Origin: Hanstruepera neustonica
GTDB taxonomy: Bacteria > Bacteroidota > Bacteroidia > Flavobacteriales > Flavobacteriaceae
NCBI RefSeq assembly: GCF_002895005.1
Contig: NZ_POWF01000012.1
Coordinates: 1-64,000, forward strand
Reading direction: 5' to 3'
Length of the DNA stretch: 64,000 bases
Part shown: in pieces, positions 16,779 to 24,971 of the stretch
Numbering within the stretch: position 1 is the first letter of the stretch
Layout of the letters: each line of letters begins with the position of its first letter
Notes under the pieces: model-generated
What the model was told of the DNA's origin: nothing
Seen by the model: only the letters and a program-made list of their open reading frames with translations
The model's database searches: none
Position numbers and translations under genes: made by a program

Positions 16779-17810
16779 TTATGCCATTTCTCCCCTCAAG
16801 GCCGTTTCAAATACCGTTTTAAAAGTTTTAGTTGAAATTTTCTTTCCTATTAGGTACATTAATTTAGCAATCGCTGCTTCCGTTGTAATATCCTTTCCTG
16901 ATATGACTCCTAAACTCTTTAGTTGAGAACTTGTTTCATACTGACCCATTGACACACTACCACCTGAACATTGTGTAACATTAATAATATGGATACCCTT
17001 TTTTATGGCTTTGGCTATTAAATTTAGAAACCAATCTTCAGTAGTGGCGTTTCCAGCACCATAAGTTTCCAAAACCACCCCTTTTAAATTTGGACTATCC
17101 AAAATACTTTCCAATACCATTTGAGAAATACCTGGAAACAATTTAATGAGTGCAATGTTGGTTCCAAATTCTTTATGAACAACTAGTTTTTTTCTAGTAT
17201 TTGGTACAAACAAGGCCTCATGATTTATTTTGATATGAACTCCTGATTCAGCCAAATGCGGATAGTTAAGCGATTCAAAAGCTTCAAAATGCTCGGCATT
17301 TATTTTGGTTGTTCTATTCCCTCTATATAATTTATATTCAAAATATAATCCAACTTCTCTAATAATGGGTCTATTTCGGTACTGTAATGAGGCCATTTGT
17401 ATGGTAGTAATCAAATTTTCTTTGGCATCGGTTCGTAAATCACCTATTGGTAATTGAGAGCCCGTTAGTATGACTGGTTTAGCTAAATTTTCGAGCATAA
17501 AGCTTAAGGCCGAAGCAGTATAACTCATAGTATCGCTGCCATGCAGTACTACAAAACCATCGAATTCATTATAGTTTTCCTCAATGATGTTGACTATTTG
17601 AACCCAATAATCTGGATTCATATTTGATGAATCTATAGGCTCTTTGAAAGAAATCGTTGAAATATTACAGCTCAACAATTTTAATTCTGGAATTCGTTTC
17701 AATAAATTGTTAAAGTCAAATGATTTCAGGGCTCCCGTATTTGGATTCTTAATCATCCCGATTGTGCCTCCTGTATATATTAAAAGAATATTTGGCTGTG
17801 AATTATTCAT
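16779..17810 (-). CDS. ansA: Type I (cytoplasmic) L-asparaginase
   Basis: A 343-residue asparaginase converting L-asparagine to aspartate and ammonia. Both signature threonine motifs are present: ILLIYTGGTIGM at residues 6-17 and VVLHGSDTMSYTASALSFML near 84, the second holding the Thr-Asp pair of the active site. There is no signal peptide, which argues for the type I cytoplasmic enzyme. The start lies 2 nt after the tatD-family stop, so the two genes are an operon. A TTAACTTC stretch follows the stop, without a terminator. Confidence 0.92.
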   Translation of the reverse strand: MNNSQPNILLIYTGGTIGMIKNPNTGALKSFDFNNLLKRIPELKLLSCNISTISFKEPIDSSNMNPDYWVQIVNIIEENYNEFDGFVVLHGSDTMSYTASALSFMLENLAKPVILTGSQLPIGDLRTDAKENLITTIQMASLQYRNRPIIREVGLYFEYKLYRGNRTTKINAEHFEAFESLNYPHLAESGVHIKINHEALFVPNTRKKLVVHKEFGTNIALIKLFPGISQMVLESILDSPNLKGVVLETYGAGNATTEDWFLNLIAKAIKKGIHIINVTQCSGGSVSMGQYETSSQLKSLGVISGKDITTEAAIAKLMYLIGKKISTKTFKTVFETALRGEMA

Positions 17811-17812
17811 AA

Positions 17813-18580
17813 TTATACTTTAAATATATCTTTAGAATTTTGTGTTGTAATGTCGGCAATCTTTTCTTCAGGAAGCCCATACAATTCAGATAGTTTTTCC
17901 AAAACTTTGACAATATAGGCACTTTCATTTCGCTTACCCCTATAAGGTTTTGGAGCTAAATACGGTGAATCTGTTTCTAGGACAATATGTTTCAAATCTA
18001 TTTGATTTAAAAACTGGTCAATCTTACCATTTTTAAACGTTACAACACCGCCTATACCTAGTTTCATATTGTAAGATATGGTTCTTTTGGCATCTTCAAT
18101 AGTTCCAGTAAAACAGTGAAATATACCAAATAGATCATCTGATTTTTCAGATTCCAAAACCTCAAAAATCTCCTCAAAAGCTTCCCTACAATGAATGACT
18201 ATTGGCAGTTTATATTTTTTTGCAAGTTGAATTTGATATCTAAAAGCCTTTTTTTGTATTTCCAAAGTTGATTTATCCCAATATAAATCGATACCTATTT
18301 CACCTATTGCATAAAATGATCTTTTGGCAAGCATATCTTCAACGTGAGCCAATTCACTTTTATAATTTTCTTTTACTGAAGTTGGGTGCAAACCGGTCAT
18401 CAAAAACATATGTTGAGGAAATTCCTGCTCTAATTGTAACATGGATTTCGTGTAAGTAGAATCAATAGCTGGAATAAAAAAACGGTTAACACCTTTGTCC
18501 ATGGCTCTCTGAATCACTTCATGTCTATCTTCTTCAAATGCTTCGCTATATAAATGGGTATGTGTGTCAGTTATTATCAT
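17813..18580 (-). CDS. TatD-family metal-dependent hydrolase/DNase
   Basis: A 255-residue TIM-barrel hydrolase. The metal ligands are visible: DTHTH (residues 5-9), the Glu in GEIGIDLYWD (about 94), His in IVIHCREAF (about 130), His in IFHCFTG (about 155) and Asp in LETDSPYLAP (about 204). TatD enzymes remove 3' nucleotides from DNA or RNA in repair and decay. It is the first gene of the operon with ansA and divergent from the aspartic protease gene. Confidence 0.92.
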   Translation of the reverse strand: MIITDTHTHLYSEAFEEDRHEVIQRAMDKGVNRFFIPAIDSTYTKSMLQLEQEFPQHMFLMTGLHPTSVKENYKSELAHVEDMLAKRSFYAIGEIGIDLYWDKSTLEIQKKAFRYQIQLAKKYKLPIVIHCREAFEEIFEVLESEKSDDLFGIFHCFTGTIEDAKRTISYNMKLGIGGVVTFKNGKIDQFLNQIDLKHIVLETDSPYLAPKPYRGKRNESAYIVKVLEKLSELYGLPEEKIADITTQNSKDIFKV

Positions 18581-18608
18581 TTAGCAAAAATATGTCTTTT
18601 TACATTAC

Positions 18609-18616
18609 TACCTTTG
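18609..18616 (+). promoter_or_regulatory. -7 element of the aspartic protease gene
   Basis: TACCTTTG fits TAnnTTTG and ends 14 nt before the ATG at 18631. It lies inside the longest possible ORF (from 18538), which argues for the short start. Confidence 0.55.
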
Positions 18617-18630
18617 TAATAAAATGGAAT

Positions 18631-19071
18631 ATGGAAAGCTTACAGGAATTTCTTTTAGATAAAGGCTACACAAAAATTAAATTAAAGCTTACAAAAACTA
18701 ATCATTTTGAAGTCCGAGCTACCATCAATGGTGTCAAAGGTCTATTCATATTGGATACTGGTGCATCCGGGTCGTGTGTTGGTTTTGAAGCTATTGAGAC
18801 CTTTAAACTAAAAGCAAAAGATTCTGAAGTTAAAGCTGCTGGAGCTGGTGCCACTGATATGGTAACTCAAATTTCAAAAAAGAATGATTTGAAAATTGGT
18901 AAATGGAAAAAGAATAAAGTTGCTTTAATCCTATTTAATATGGCACATGTCAATAGTGCTTTGATAGCCCATAACGCCAAACCTGTTGATGGCATCATTG
19001 GTGCCGATATCTTGAAAAAATCTAAAGCCATTATTGACTATGAAAAAAAATATTTATATTTAAAAATGTAG
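18631..19071 (+). CDS. Single-domain retropepsin-like (clan AA) aspartic protease
   Basis: A 146-residue protein with one aspartic-protease motif, LFILDTGASGSCVG (about residues 42-55), and a second conserved segment DGIIGADILKKSKAIIDYE near 120, which is the usual pattern of bacterial retropepsin-like proteins that act as dimers. There is no signal peptide, so it is probably cytoplasmic. I chose the ATG at 18631: the frame is open from 18538, but that would overlap the divergent TatD gene and the promoter. The response regulator gene follows 47 nt later without an obvious terminator. Confidence 0.75.
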   Translation: MESLQEFLLDKGYTKIKLKLTKTNHFEVRATINGVKGLFILDTGASGSCVGFEAIETFKLKAKDSEVKAAGAGATDMVTQISKKNDLKIGKWKKNKVALILFNMAHVNSALIAHNAKPVDGIIGADILKKSKAIIDYEKKYLYLKM

Positions 19072-19118
19072 TATTGTTTTTTAAATTTTTCCCCTAAAAT
19101 TTCAACACCAACTGATTA

Positions 19119-19751
19119 ATGAATACCTCTATTGTAATTGCCGATGATCATCCTTTAATGTTAAGAGGCTTAAGCGATTTTTTAACTTCAAAAGGTTATA
19201 ATATCCTCGGTAGTGCAACAAATGGTAATGAAGCTTACAATCAAATTGTAAAACACAAACCTGATATCGCTATTTTAGATATTAGAATGCCTTTTAAAAC
19301 AGGTTTAGAAGTCGCGGAAACGTGTTTTAAAAACCATTTAAACACAAAAATTATTCTAATTACATTTGACAAAGGCGAAGAACTATACGATAAAGCAAAG
19401 GAATTGAATGTATTCGGATATATTCTTAAAGAATTTGCTATTGAAGAAATAGAAACATGTATCAGTCATGTAAATGAAGGGCAACCTTATTTTAGCGAAG
19501 AGATTGCATCCTATTTAAAATCTGCAATTCCTTCAGCCAAACCTGAAGAAATAGAAAGCCTTACTAAATCTGAATTGAAGATACTACGTTTTATTTCTGA
19601 AAATAAAACAAGTCAGGATATTGCTGAAATATTAGATATTTCATTTAGGACAGTCACAACCCATAGAAGTAATATTGTCAATAAACTCAAGCTCGAAAAC
19701 AGACCCTCGTCATTATTCCTTTGGGCAATTAAAAACAAAAATCTTTTGTAA
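19119..19751 (+). CDS. NarL/LuxR-type response regulator (orphan)
   Basis: A 210-residue response regulator. The receiver domain (1-120) has the acidic pair Asp9-Asp10, phosphoacceptor Asp54 (ILDIRMP), Thr82 and Lys104, all intact. The LuxR-type HTH is about residues 147-190 (LTKSELKILRFISENKTSQDIAEILDIS...). No histidine kinase gene adjoins it. Its stop codon lies within the first of three TACGTAC palindromes that head the promoters downstream, so it is the obvious candidate to bind them; that link is inferred from position. NarL-family HTHs normally bind such two-fold symmetric sites as dimers. Confidence 0.92.
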   Translation: MNTSIVIADDHPLMLRGLSDFLTSKGYNILGSATNGNEAYNQIVKHKPDIAILDIRMPFKTGLEVAETCFKNHLNTKIILITFDKGEELYDKAKELNVFGYILKEFAIEEIETCISHVNEGQPYFSEEIASYLKSAIPSAKPEEIESLTKSELKILRFISENKTSQDIAEILDISFRTVTTHRSNIVNKLKLENRPSSLFLWAIKNKNLL

Positions 19752-19800
19752 AATACGTACAAGTACGTATTTTTTTTAAGCAAATATCATTGTATATTTA
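19750..19800 (+). promoter_or_regulatory. Palindromic operator and promoter, unit 1
   Basis: Arms TACGTAC and GTACGTA flank a central AA; with the flanking A/T bases the arms extend to 11 bp (19750-19760 and 19763-19773). The -7 element TATATTTA (19793-19800) starts 31.5 nt from the centre. The -33 position is occupied by the outer palindrome arm and no TTTG is present, so an activator is probably required. The site overlaps the stop codon of the response regulator gene, and with its T-tail may also act as that gene's terminator. Confidence 0.75.
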
Positions 19801-19804
19801 CAAA

Positions 19805-19876
19805 GCTATTAATCGAAATTCTTGTAGGGAATTATAGAAGGCTTTTTTGTTTGAACAAAAAGGCCTTCTTTTTTTT
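19805..19876 (+). ncRNA. Candidate small RNA 1 (about 72 nt)
   Basis: It lies between a promoter and an intrinsic terminator: the -7 element ends at 19800, GCTATTAAT begins at 19805, and AGAAGGC (19836-19842) pairs with GCCTTCT (19863-19869), extended by TTTTTGTT/AACAAAAA, before eight T residues (19869-19876). There is no start codon in the span. The 5' half aligns with small RNA 2 (GCTATTAAT, TTCTT, AGGGA, ATTATA in the same order). The start is predicted, not mapped. Confidence 0.65.
19836..19876 (+). terminator. Terminator of small RNA 1
   Basis: A stem of about 15 bp with one G-T wobble and a T-tract of eight. It is the strongest intrinsic terminator in this region. Confidence 0.88.
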
Positions 19877-19896
19877 ACGGTGACTTTATATTCTGC

Positions 19897-19948
19897 AAAA
19901 ATACGTACAAGTACGTATTTTTTAAGTGAATAATCCACCATATCTTTA
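19897..19948 (+). promoter_or_regulatory. Palindromic operator and promoter, unit 2
   Basis: Arms of 12 bp (19897-19908 and 19911-19922) around a central AA have the same core TACGTAC/GTACGTA as unit 1. The -7 element TATCTTTA is at 19941-19948, again 31.5 nt from the palindrome centre. It has no coding gene immediately before it, which argues against these palindromes being mere gene terminators. Confidence 0.78.
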
Positions 19949-19952
19949 CACT

Positions 19953-20027
19953 GCTATTAATTAGTTCTTAGGGAGAATTATATTTTGGAACTCTGCATGC
20001 TTAAAGTATTGTGGGGTTTCTTTTTTT
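19953..20027 (+). ncRNA. Candidate small RNA 2 (about 75 nt)
   Basis: It starts with GCTATTAAT at 19953, at the same distance from its -7 element as small RNA 1, and ends at a terminator whose stem pairs GGAACTCTGCA (19987-19997) with TGTGGGGTTTC-type sequence (20010-20020, several G-T pairs) before seven T residues. There is no usable ORF. Order of shared blocks with small RNA 1 suggests duplication with a diverged terminator. Confidence 0.62.
19987..20027 (+). terminator. Terminator of small RNA 2
   Basis: An 11-bp stem with G-T wobbles on the RNA strand, a loop of about 12 nt, and TTTTTTT at 20021-20027. Confidence 0.7.
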
Positions 20028-20039
20028 AATCTAAATCAT

Positions 20040-20091
20040 AAAAATACGTATAAGTACGTATTTTTTTTGACAGACATACTTTCTAACTTTA
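20040..20091 (+). promoter_or_regulatory. Palindromic operator and promoter, unit 3
   Basis: Arms AAAAATACGTA (20040-20050) and TACGTATTTTT (20055-20065) share the same centre; one inner base pair is lost (T for C). The -7 element TAACTTTA (20084-20091) again begins 31.5 nt from the centre. It drives the 32-residue peptide gene, whose leader of about 38 nt also contains the octamer CTATTAAT (20117-20124). Confidence 0.75.
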
Positions 20092-20134
20092 CAAGTATGA
20101 ATGACTAATACCCAAACTATTAATTACTCAACCC

Positions 20135-20233
20135 ATGGACGACAATACTGGATTTAACAAATATTTTATTATAGGATTAATATTGCTCGCAGCAATAGTA
20201 GTGTCAATCAATATTCTTGTAGGTTTTTTTTAG
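20135..20233 (+). CDS. 32-residue single-TM peptide of the palindrome module
   Basis: An ATG at 20135 opens a 32-codon ORF: an acidic/polar N-terminus (MDDNTGFNKY), then one hydrophobic span of about 22 residues (FIIGLILLAAIVVSINILVG) ending in two Phe. It is the only ORF between promoter unit 3 and the bidirectional terminator at 20260-20286. It could be an inner-membrane regulatory or stress peptide. The stretch encoding INILVG shares ATTCTTGTAGG with small RNA 1, which may reflect common origin or chance. Confidence 0.6.
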   Translation: MDDNTGFNKYFIIGLILLAAIVVSINILVGFF

Positions 20234-20259
20234 TTAGTTAATGAATTATTCTCAAGAAA

Positions 20260-20295
20260 AAAGCGCAACCAAAATGGTTGCGCTTTCCTTTTTTA
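20260..20295. terminator. Bidirectional terminator between the peptide gene and sucB
   Basis: AAAGCGCAACCA (20260-20271) pairs perfectly with TGGTTGCGCTTT (20275-20286) across AAA, with T-rich sequence after it on the plus strand and six T residues on the minus strand. It serves unit 3 and the sucAB operon. Confidence 0.88.
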
Positions 20296-20309
20296 TCCAG
20301 TTATTACTT

Positions 20310-21527
20310 TTAAAGCTCTAGAGCTTTTTTAACATCGTTGTTCATTAAAAGTTCAATTGGGTTTTCCAAGGCTTCTTTTACAGCTACCAGGAACCCAACA
20401 GATTCTTTTCCATCTATAATTCTGTGATCATAAGAAAGGGCTACATACATGATAGGACGAATTTCTACTTTTCCATCAACTGCAACTGGTCTTTCTACAA
20501 TATTGTGCATGCCCAAAATACCACTTTGAGGTGGATTGATAATTGGTGTAGACAACATACTGCCAAACACACCTCCATTAGATATGGTAAAGGTTCCTCC
20601 TGTCATTTCATCAACTGTAATTTGCCCATCGCGAGCTCGAATAGCTAATCGTTTTACTTCGGCTTCAACACCTCTAAACGATAAGTTTTCGGCATTTCTA
20701 ATAACAGGAACCATAAGTCCTTTTGGTCCAGAAACAGCAATGGAGATATCTACAAAATCATAGCTAATCATATCCTTGCCGTCTATCATAGAATTTACCG
20801 CTGGGTATTCTTTTAATGCTCTTACTACTGCCAATGTAAAGAAGCTCATAAAACCAAGGCTTACACCATGTTTAGATTTGAAGTCTTCTTTATATTGTTT
20901 ACGCAATTCAAAAATAGGTGACATATCTACTTCGTTAAAAGTAGTCAACATAGCTGTTGTATTCTTAGCTTCAACCAACCGCTCTGCAACTTTTCTACGC
21001 AGCATAGACATTTTGCTTCTTGAAGTTGATCTGTTACCTCCTGTTGGCGTTCCCATAGATGGAACAGCTTTTACAGCATCATCTTTAGTAACACGACCAT
21101 CTTTACCTGTACCTTCAACATCACTTGCTGACATATTTTTTTCAGCTAGGATTTTTTTTGCGGCTGGACTTGCAGATCCTGTGGCATAGGTTTTAGTTTC
21201 TTTTTTATCAGGTTTTGATTCAGAGGCCTCAACTTTAGGAGCCTCCTCTTTTTTAGTTTCTTTATCTTTAGACTCGCCTTCTGGCTTTTCAGCGCCTGTG
21301 TCAATTAAACAGACCACTTGCCCAACGGCAACAGCATCACCTTCTTCAGCCTTTAGTGTAATTGTACCACTAGCTTCTGCTGGAAGTTCAAGCGTAGCCT
21401 TGTCACTATCAACCTCTGCTATAGCTTGATCTTTCTCAACATAATCACCATCTTCTACCAACCATGTGGCTATTTCTACTTCTGTAATAGATTCTCCTGG
21501 TGACGGAACTTTCATTTCTAAAATCAT
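20310..21527 (-). CDS. sucB: Dihydrolipoyllysine succinyltransferase, E2 of 2-oxoglutarate dehydrogenase
   Basis: A 405-residue E2 core enzyme of the TCA-cycle complex. The lipoyl domain (1-75) carries the lipoylated Lys in [15 protein letters not shown] Lys/Glu/Pro-rich linker is followed by the E3-binding domain ([32 protein letters not shown], about 117-155), then the acyltransferase domain with SYDHRIIDG holding the catalytic His near residue 375. It lies 26 nt downstream of sucA, in one operon. E3 is encoded elsewhere. Confidence 0.96.
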   Translation of the reverse strand: MILEMKVPSPGESITEVEIATWLVEDGDYVEKDQAIAEVDSDKATLELPAEASGTITLKAEEGDAVAVGQVVCLIDTGAEKPEGESKDKETKKEEAPKVEASESKPDKKETKTYATGSASPAAKKILAEKNMSASDVEGTGKDGRVTKDDAVKAVPSMGTPTGGNRSTSRSKMSMLRRKVAERLVEAKNTTAMLTTFNEVDMSPIFELRKQYKEDFKSKHGVSLGFMSFFTLAVVRALKEYPAVNSMIDGKDMISYDFVDISIAVSGPKGLMVPVIRNAENLSFRGVEAEVKRLAIRARDGQITVDEMTGGTFTISNGGVFGSMLSTPIINPPQSGILGMHNIVERPVAVDGKVEIRPIMYVALSYDHRIIDGKESVGFLVAVKEALENPIELLMNNDVKKALEL

Positions 21528-21553
21528 TCTATTTCCTATTTTAGTATTTTAAA

Positions 21554-24310
21554 TTATCGTTGGTTGTTTTTGTTTTTATCAAAGACAAAATCTATGACTT
21601 CTTGATGTCTCTTTTTTGAACGCACAGCACTACCTGCTGCTGGAGCTCCATAAGCTCTTCTTGTGGCTGCCCTAAATGTTTTGGCTTCGTCTAAATGCAT
21701 GAGCATGTGACTATAAGCACCCATATTTCTTGGTTCTTCTTGGGCCCAAACCACATCATCTGCTTTATTATATTTCTTTATGACGCTTTTAATTTGCTCA
21801 ATTGGCAATGGAAACAGCTGTTCTATTCTTACTAACGCTACATCATTACGTTCTAATTTTTCACGTTCTTCCAATAAGTCATAGTAGAATTTACCTGTAA
21901 CGAAAACCAATGTTTTTACTTTATCAACTTTAATATGTTCATCGTCAATTAACATTTGAAAACTTCCGTTTGCAAATTCATCAACAGTTGATATTACACG
22001 AGGGTGACGCAACAAACTTTTAGGCGTGAAAACAATTAGGGGCTTTCTGAAATTGGCTTTCATTTGCTTGCGCAATAAATGATACATGTTGGCAGGCGTC
22101 GTACAATCTGCTACAAACATATTGTCCTTTGCACACAACTGTAAATAGCGTTCCATTCTTGCCGATGAATGTTCTGCACCTTGGCCTTCATACCCATGAG
22201 GCAATAACATGACCAATCCGTTTTGAAGCTTCCATTTATCTTCGGCTGCTGAAATATATTGGTCCAACATGATTTGGGCTCCATTACTAAAATCTCCAAA
22301 TTGGGCTTCCCAAATGGTCAACGTTTTAGGGCTTGCCATGGCGTAACCATAGTCAAAGCCAACGACACCATACTCTGATAATAAGGAATTATAAATAAAG
22401 AAACGACCCTGTTTTTCGTTAATTTGGTTAAGCAAAACAACCTCTTCTTCACTATCTTCAACTTTTACCACAGCATGTCTATGAGAGAAAGTGCCTCGCT
22501 CCACATCTTGACCAGATATTCTAACATCGTAGCCTTCTTCCAAAAGAGTTCCGTAGGCCAAATGTTCTGCCATAGCCCAATCTAGCTTGTCTTCGTCAAA
22601 CATGGTTTTTCTAGATTCAACCAATCTAGAAATTTTTCTTATAAACTTTTTGTCTTTTGGTAATGTTGAGATAACATCCGTTATCTTTTCTAGGCCTGCT
22701 TTAGAATATGTTGTATCAACAGGCTTCATCATCTTATCTTCTTCTACGGTAATAAAATCAGTCCATTCATTTTGCATAAATGGTGTAATTACCGTTTTAT
22801 CTTCTTTACGGGAATCTTCTAATTTTTCTTCTAAAGATGCCTTGTAGTTTTCTTCTAATTGAGATACATGTTCTTTGGTAATAATACCTTGTTCAATTAG
22901 CTTTTCAGCGTAAATATCTCTTGGATTTTGATGCTTTGCAATTGCTTTGTAAAGCAGTGGCTGTGTAAATTTTGGTTCATCCCCTTCATTATGCCCATAT
23001 TTTCTATAGCCCAATAAGTCAATAAACACATCGCGTTTAAATTGCATTCTGAAATCTAATGCAAATAACATAGCATGTACAACGGCTTCAGCGTCATCAG
23101 CATTAACGTGTAAAACTGGTGAAAGTGTTACCTTACCAACATCAGTACAATAGGTACTGGAACGTGCGTCTAAATAATTGGTTGTAAACCCTATTTGGTT
23201 GTTGACTACAATGTGGATGGTTCCATTGGTTTTATAACCATCTAATTGGGCCATTTGAACAACCTCATAAACGAGCCCCTGACCTGCAATTGCGGCATCA
23301 CCATGAACTACAATGGGTAAAACCTGTGAAGGGTTTTCTGGGTACTTATCATCTTGCTTTGCTCTTGTGATACCTTCTACCACTGCTCCAACGGTCTCTA
23401 AATGAGATGGATTGGGTGCTATGTTTAAATTAATTTTTTTGCCAGAATCTGTTATTCGATCACTGGTCCAACCTAAATGGTATTTTACATCGCCATCAAA
23501 AACTTCTTGTTCGTAATCCTTACCATCAAATTCGCTAAAGATATCTTTGGCTGATTTTCCAAAAATATTGGTCAGTGTACTCAATCGGCCACGATGCGCC
23601 ATGCCCATGACAAACTCCTTAACATCATATTCTGATGCTTTTTCAATAAGGGCATCAAGAGCGGGAATTAAAGATTCGCCTCCTTCTAAAGAAAATCGTT
23701 TTTGACCAACATATTTTGTGTGCAAAAAGCTTTCAAAAGATACAGCCTCATTTAGTTTTTTAAGTATATGCTTTTTTTGGTCGGCAGTAAATTTAGGCTG
23801 ATTATCATTGATGTTTAGTTTATTTTGAATCCACTGTATTTCTTCAGGTTTTCTGATATACATATACTCAACACCAATAGAGTCACAATAAATCCGTTCT
23901 AGATGATTGATTATTTCTCGTAAAGTTTGAGAACCAATTCCTAATATTTCGGCCGCATTAAAAACTGTATCCAGATCACCTTCAGTAAGCCCAAAATTTT
24001 CAATCTCCAAAGTTGGGGCATATTTTCTTCTGGCTCTAACCGGATTTGTTTTGGTAAACAAATGGCCACGGGTTCTGTAACCATCAATAAGTTTTACAAC
24101 TTGAAATTCTTTTTGAACATGTTCTGGGATTTGAGTTGAAACACCATCAACAATTTCTCCATTCATACCATAACTCTCACTACCAAAATCGTAACCTTGA
24201 AAAAAGGCTCTCCAACTTGGTTCAACAGAATCTGGATTTTCTAAATATTGGTCATATAAATCAGCAAAGTAGGCTGTGTGTGCGGCGTTTAAAAAGGAAT
24301 ATTTATCCAT
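21554..24310 (-). CDS. sucA: 2-oxoglutarate dehydrogenase E1 (thiamine diphosphate-dependent)
   Basis: A 918-residue E1 that decarboxylates 2-oxoglutarate and passes the succinyl group to SucB. It shows the family N-terminus (FLNAAHTAYFADLYDQYLENPDSVEPSWRAFF), GMAHRGRLSTLTN, the thiamine-diphosphate-binding HGDAAIAGQGLVYE and LPHGYEGQGAEHSS. The frame is open to 24340, but I start at 24310 (MDKYSFLNAAH) because that matches homologues and leaves room for a leader behind the -7 element at 24349-24356. Confidence 0.96.
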   Translation of the reverse strand: MDKYSFLNAAHTAYFADLYDQYLENPDSVEPSWRAFFQGYDFGSESYGMNGEIVDGVSTQIPEHVQKEFQVVKLIDGYRTRGHLFTKTNPVRARRKYAPTLEIENFGLTEGDLDTVFNAAEILGIGSQTLREIINHLERIYCDSIGVEYMYIRKPEEIQWIQNKLNINDNQPKFTADQKKHILKKLNEAVSFESFLHTKYVGQKRFSLEGGESLIPALDALIEKASEYDVKEFVMGMAHRGRLSTLTNIFGKSAKDIFSEFDGKDYEQEVFDGDVKYHLGWTSDRITDSGKKINLNIAPNPSHLETVGAVVEGITRAKQDDKYPENPSQVLPIVVHGDAAIAGQGLVYEVVQMAQLDGYKTNGTIHIVVNNQIGFTTNYLDARSSTYCTDVGKVTLSPVLHVNADDAEAVVHAMLFALDFRMQFKRDVFIDLLGYRKYGHNEGDEPKFTQPLLYKAIAKHQNPRDIYAEKLIEQGIITKEHVSQLEENYKASLEEKLEDSRKEDKTVITPFMQNEWTDFITVEEDKMMKPVDTTYSKAGLEKITDVISTLPKDKKFIRKISRLVESRKTMFDEDKLDWAMAEHLAYGTLLEEGYDVRISGQDVERGTFSHRHAVVKVEDSEEEVVLLNQINEKQGRFFIYNSLLSEYGVVGFDYGYAMASPKTLTIWEAQFGDFSNGAQIMLDQYISAAEDKWKLQNGLVMLLPHGYEGQGAEHSSARMERYLQLCAKDNMFVADCTTPANMYHLLRKQMKANFRKPLIVFTPKSLLRHPRVISTVDEFANGSFQMLIDDEHIKVDKVKTLVFVTGKFYYDLLEEREKLERNDVALVRIEQLFPLPIEQIKSVIKKYNKADDVVWAQEEPRNMGAYSHMLMHLDEAKTFRAATRRAYGAPAAGSAVRSKKRHQEVIDFVFDKNKNNQR

Positions 24311-24348
24311 AAATATTTTAAAACTGAATCTTTCAGACAAAATTTATA

Positions 24349-24356
24349 CAAAAGTA
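24349..24356 (-). promoter_or_regulatory. sucAB -7 element
   Basis: On the minus strand TACTTTTG (plus-strand CAAAAGTA) fits TAnnTTTG. Transcription would start near 24342, giving a leader of about 32 nt for the start at 24310. I see no good -33. Confidence 0.55.
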
Positions 24357-24426
24357 CAATTTTTAGTATAATTAGGTATGGTTTTGTTATTTTTATAACA
24401 TGTTTAAGTCTCTAATTATATTGTTG

Positions 24427-24969
24427 ATGAAAAAAGAGCTCGTTTTTGGAAAATTAACCATTTTAGTCCTATTATTTTTTTTAAGTTTTCAACCATCTAT
24501 TCTAGCACAAAATGAAAAAAGTGATTTCTGGAATCATGTTGCCATCGGTGGTGGTATTGGTTTAAGTTTTGGTAGTGGTTTTTTTAGCGGTACCATTGCA
24601 CCAAGTGCTATTTACCGTTTTAATCCACAAGTTGCCATGGGTTTGGGTTTAAACTATACTTATAACGAAGACAAGGATTTTTATCGTTCGTCAATAATTG
24701 GTGGAAGTGTGATTGGGTTTTACAACCCAATACGAGAAGTTCAACTTTCGGCAGAATTTGAACAACTAAACGTCAACCGAAATTACTACAATACCATTTT
24801 AAATTATGATGAAGATTATTGGTACCCTGCTTTGTTTTTGGGAGCCGGCTATAGCATTATTACAGGAAAAGTTTCAACTGCCATAGGTATACGCTATGAT
24901 GTGTTATACGACAGAGATAAAAGTATCTATGCGGAACCATGGGCACCATTTATACGTGTTTATTTTTAG
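24427..24969 (+). CDS. Small outer-membrane beta-barrel protein
   Basis: About 180 residues from the ATG at 24427 (MKKELVFGK), with a signal peptide ending SILAQ; the frame is open from 24400, but the later start gives a standard signal peptide. Strands such as VAIGGGIGLSFGSG, VAMGLGLNYTYN, REVQLSAEFEQLN and WAPFIRVYF point to an eight-stranded barrel. It is divergent from sucA. I do not recognise a specific family or function. Confidence 0.65.
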   Translation: MKKELVFGKLTILVLLFFLSFQPSILAQNEKSDFWNHVAIGGGIGLSFGSGFFSGTIAPSAIYRFNPQVAMGLGLNYTYNEDKDFYRSSIIGGSVIGFYNPIREVQLSAEFEQLNVNRNYYNTILNYDEDYWYPALFLGAGYSIITGKVSTAIGIRYDVLYDRDKSIYAEPWAPFIRVYF

Positions 24970-24971
24970 CG

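Noticed and set aside
19750-20065. Three similar palindromes could be read as a CRISPR-like or tandem repeat array
   Set aside because: Only three copies, about 143-148 nt apart, with promoter elements and terminators between them and no cas genes. Spacer lengths are far outside the CRISPR range.
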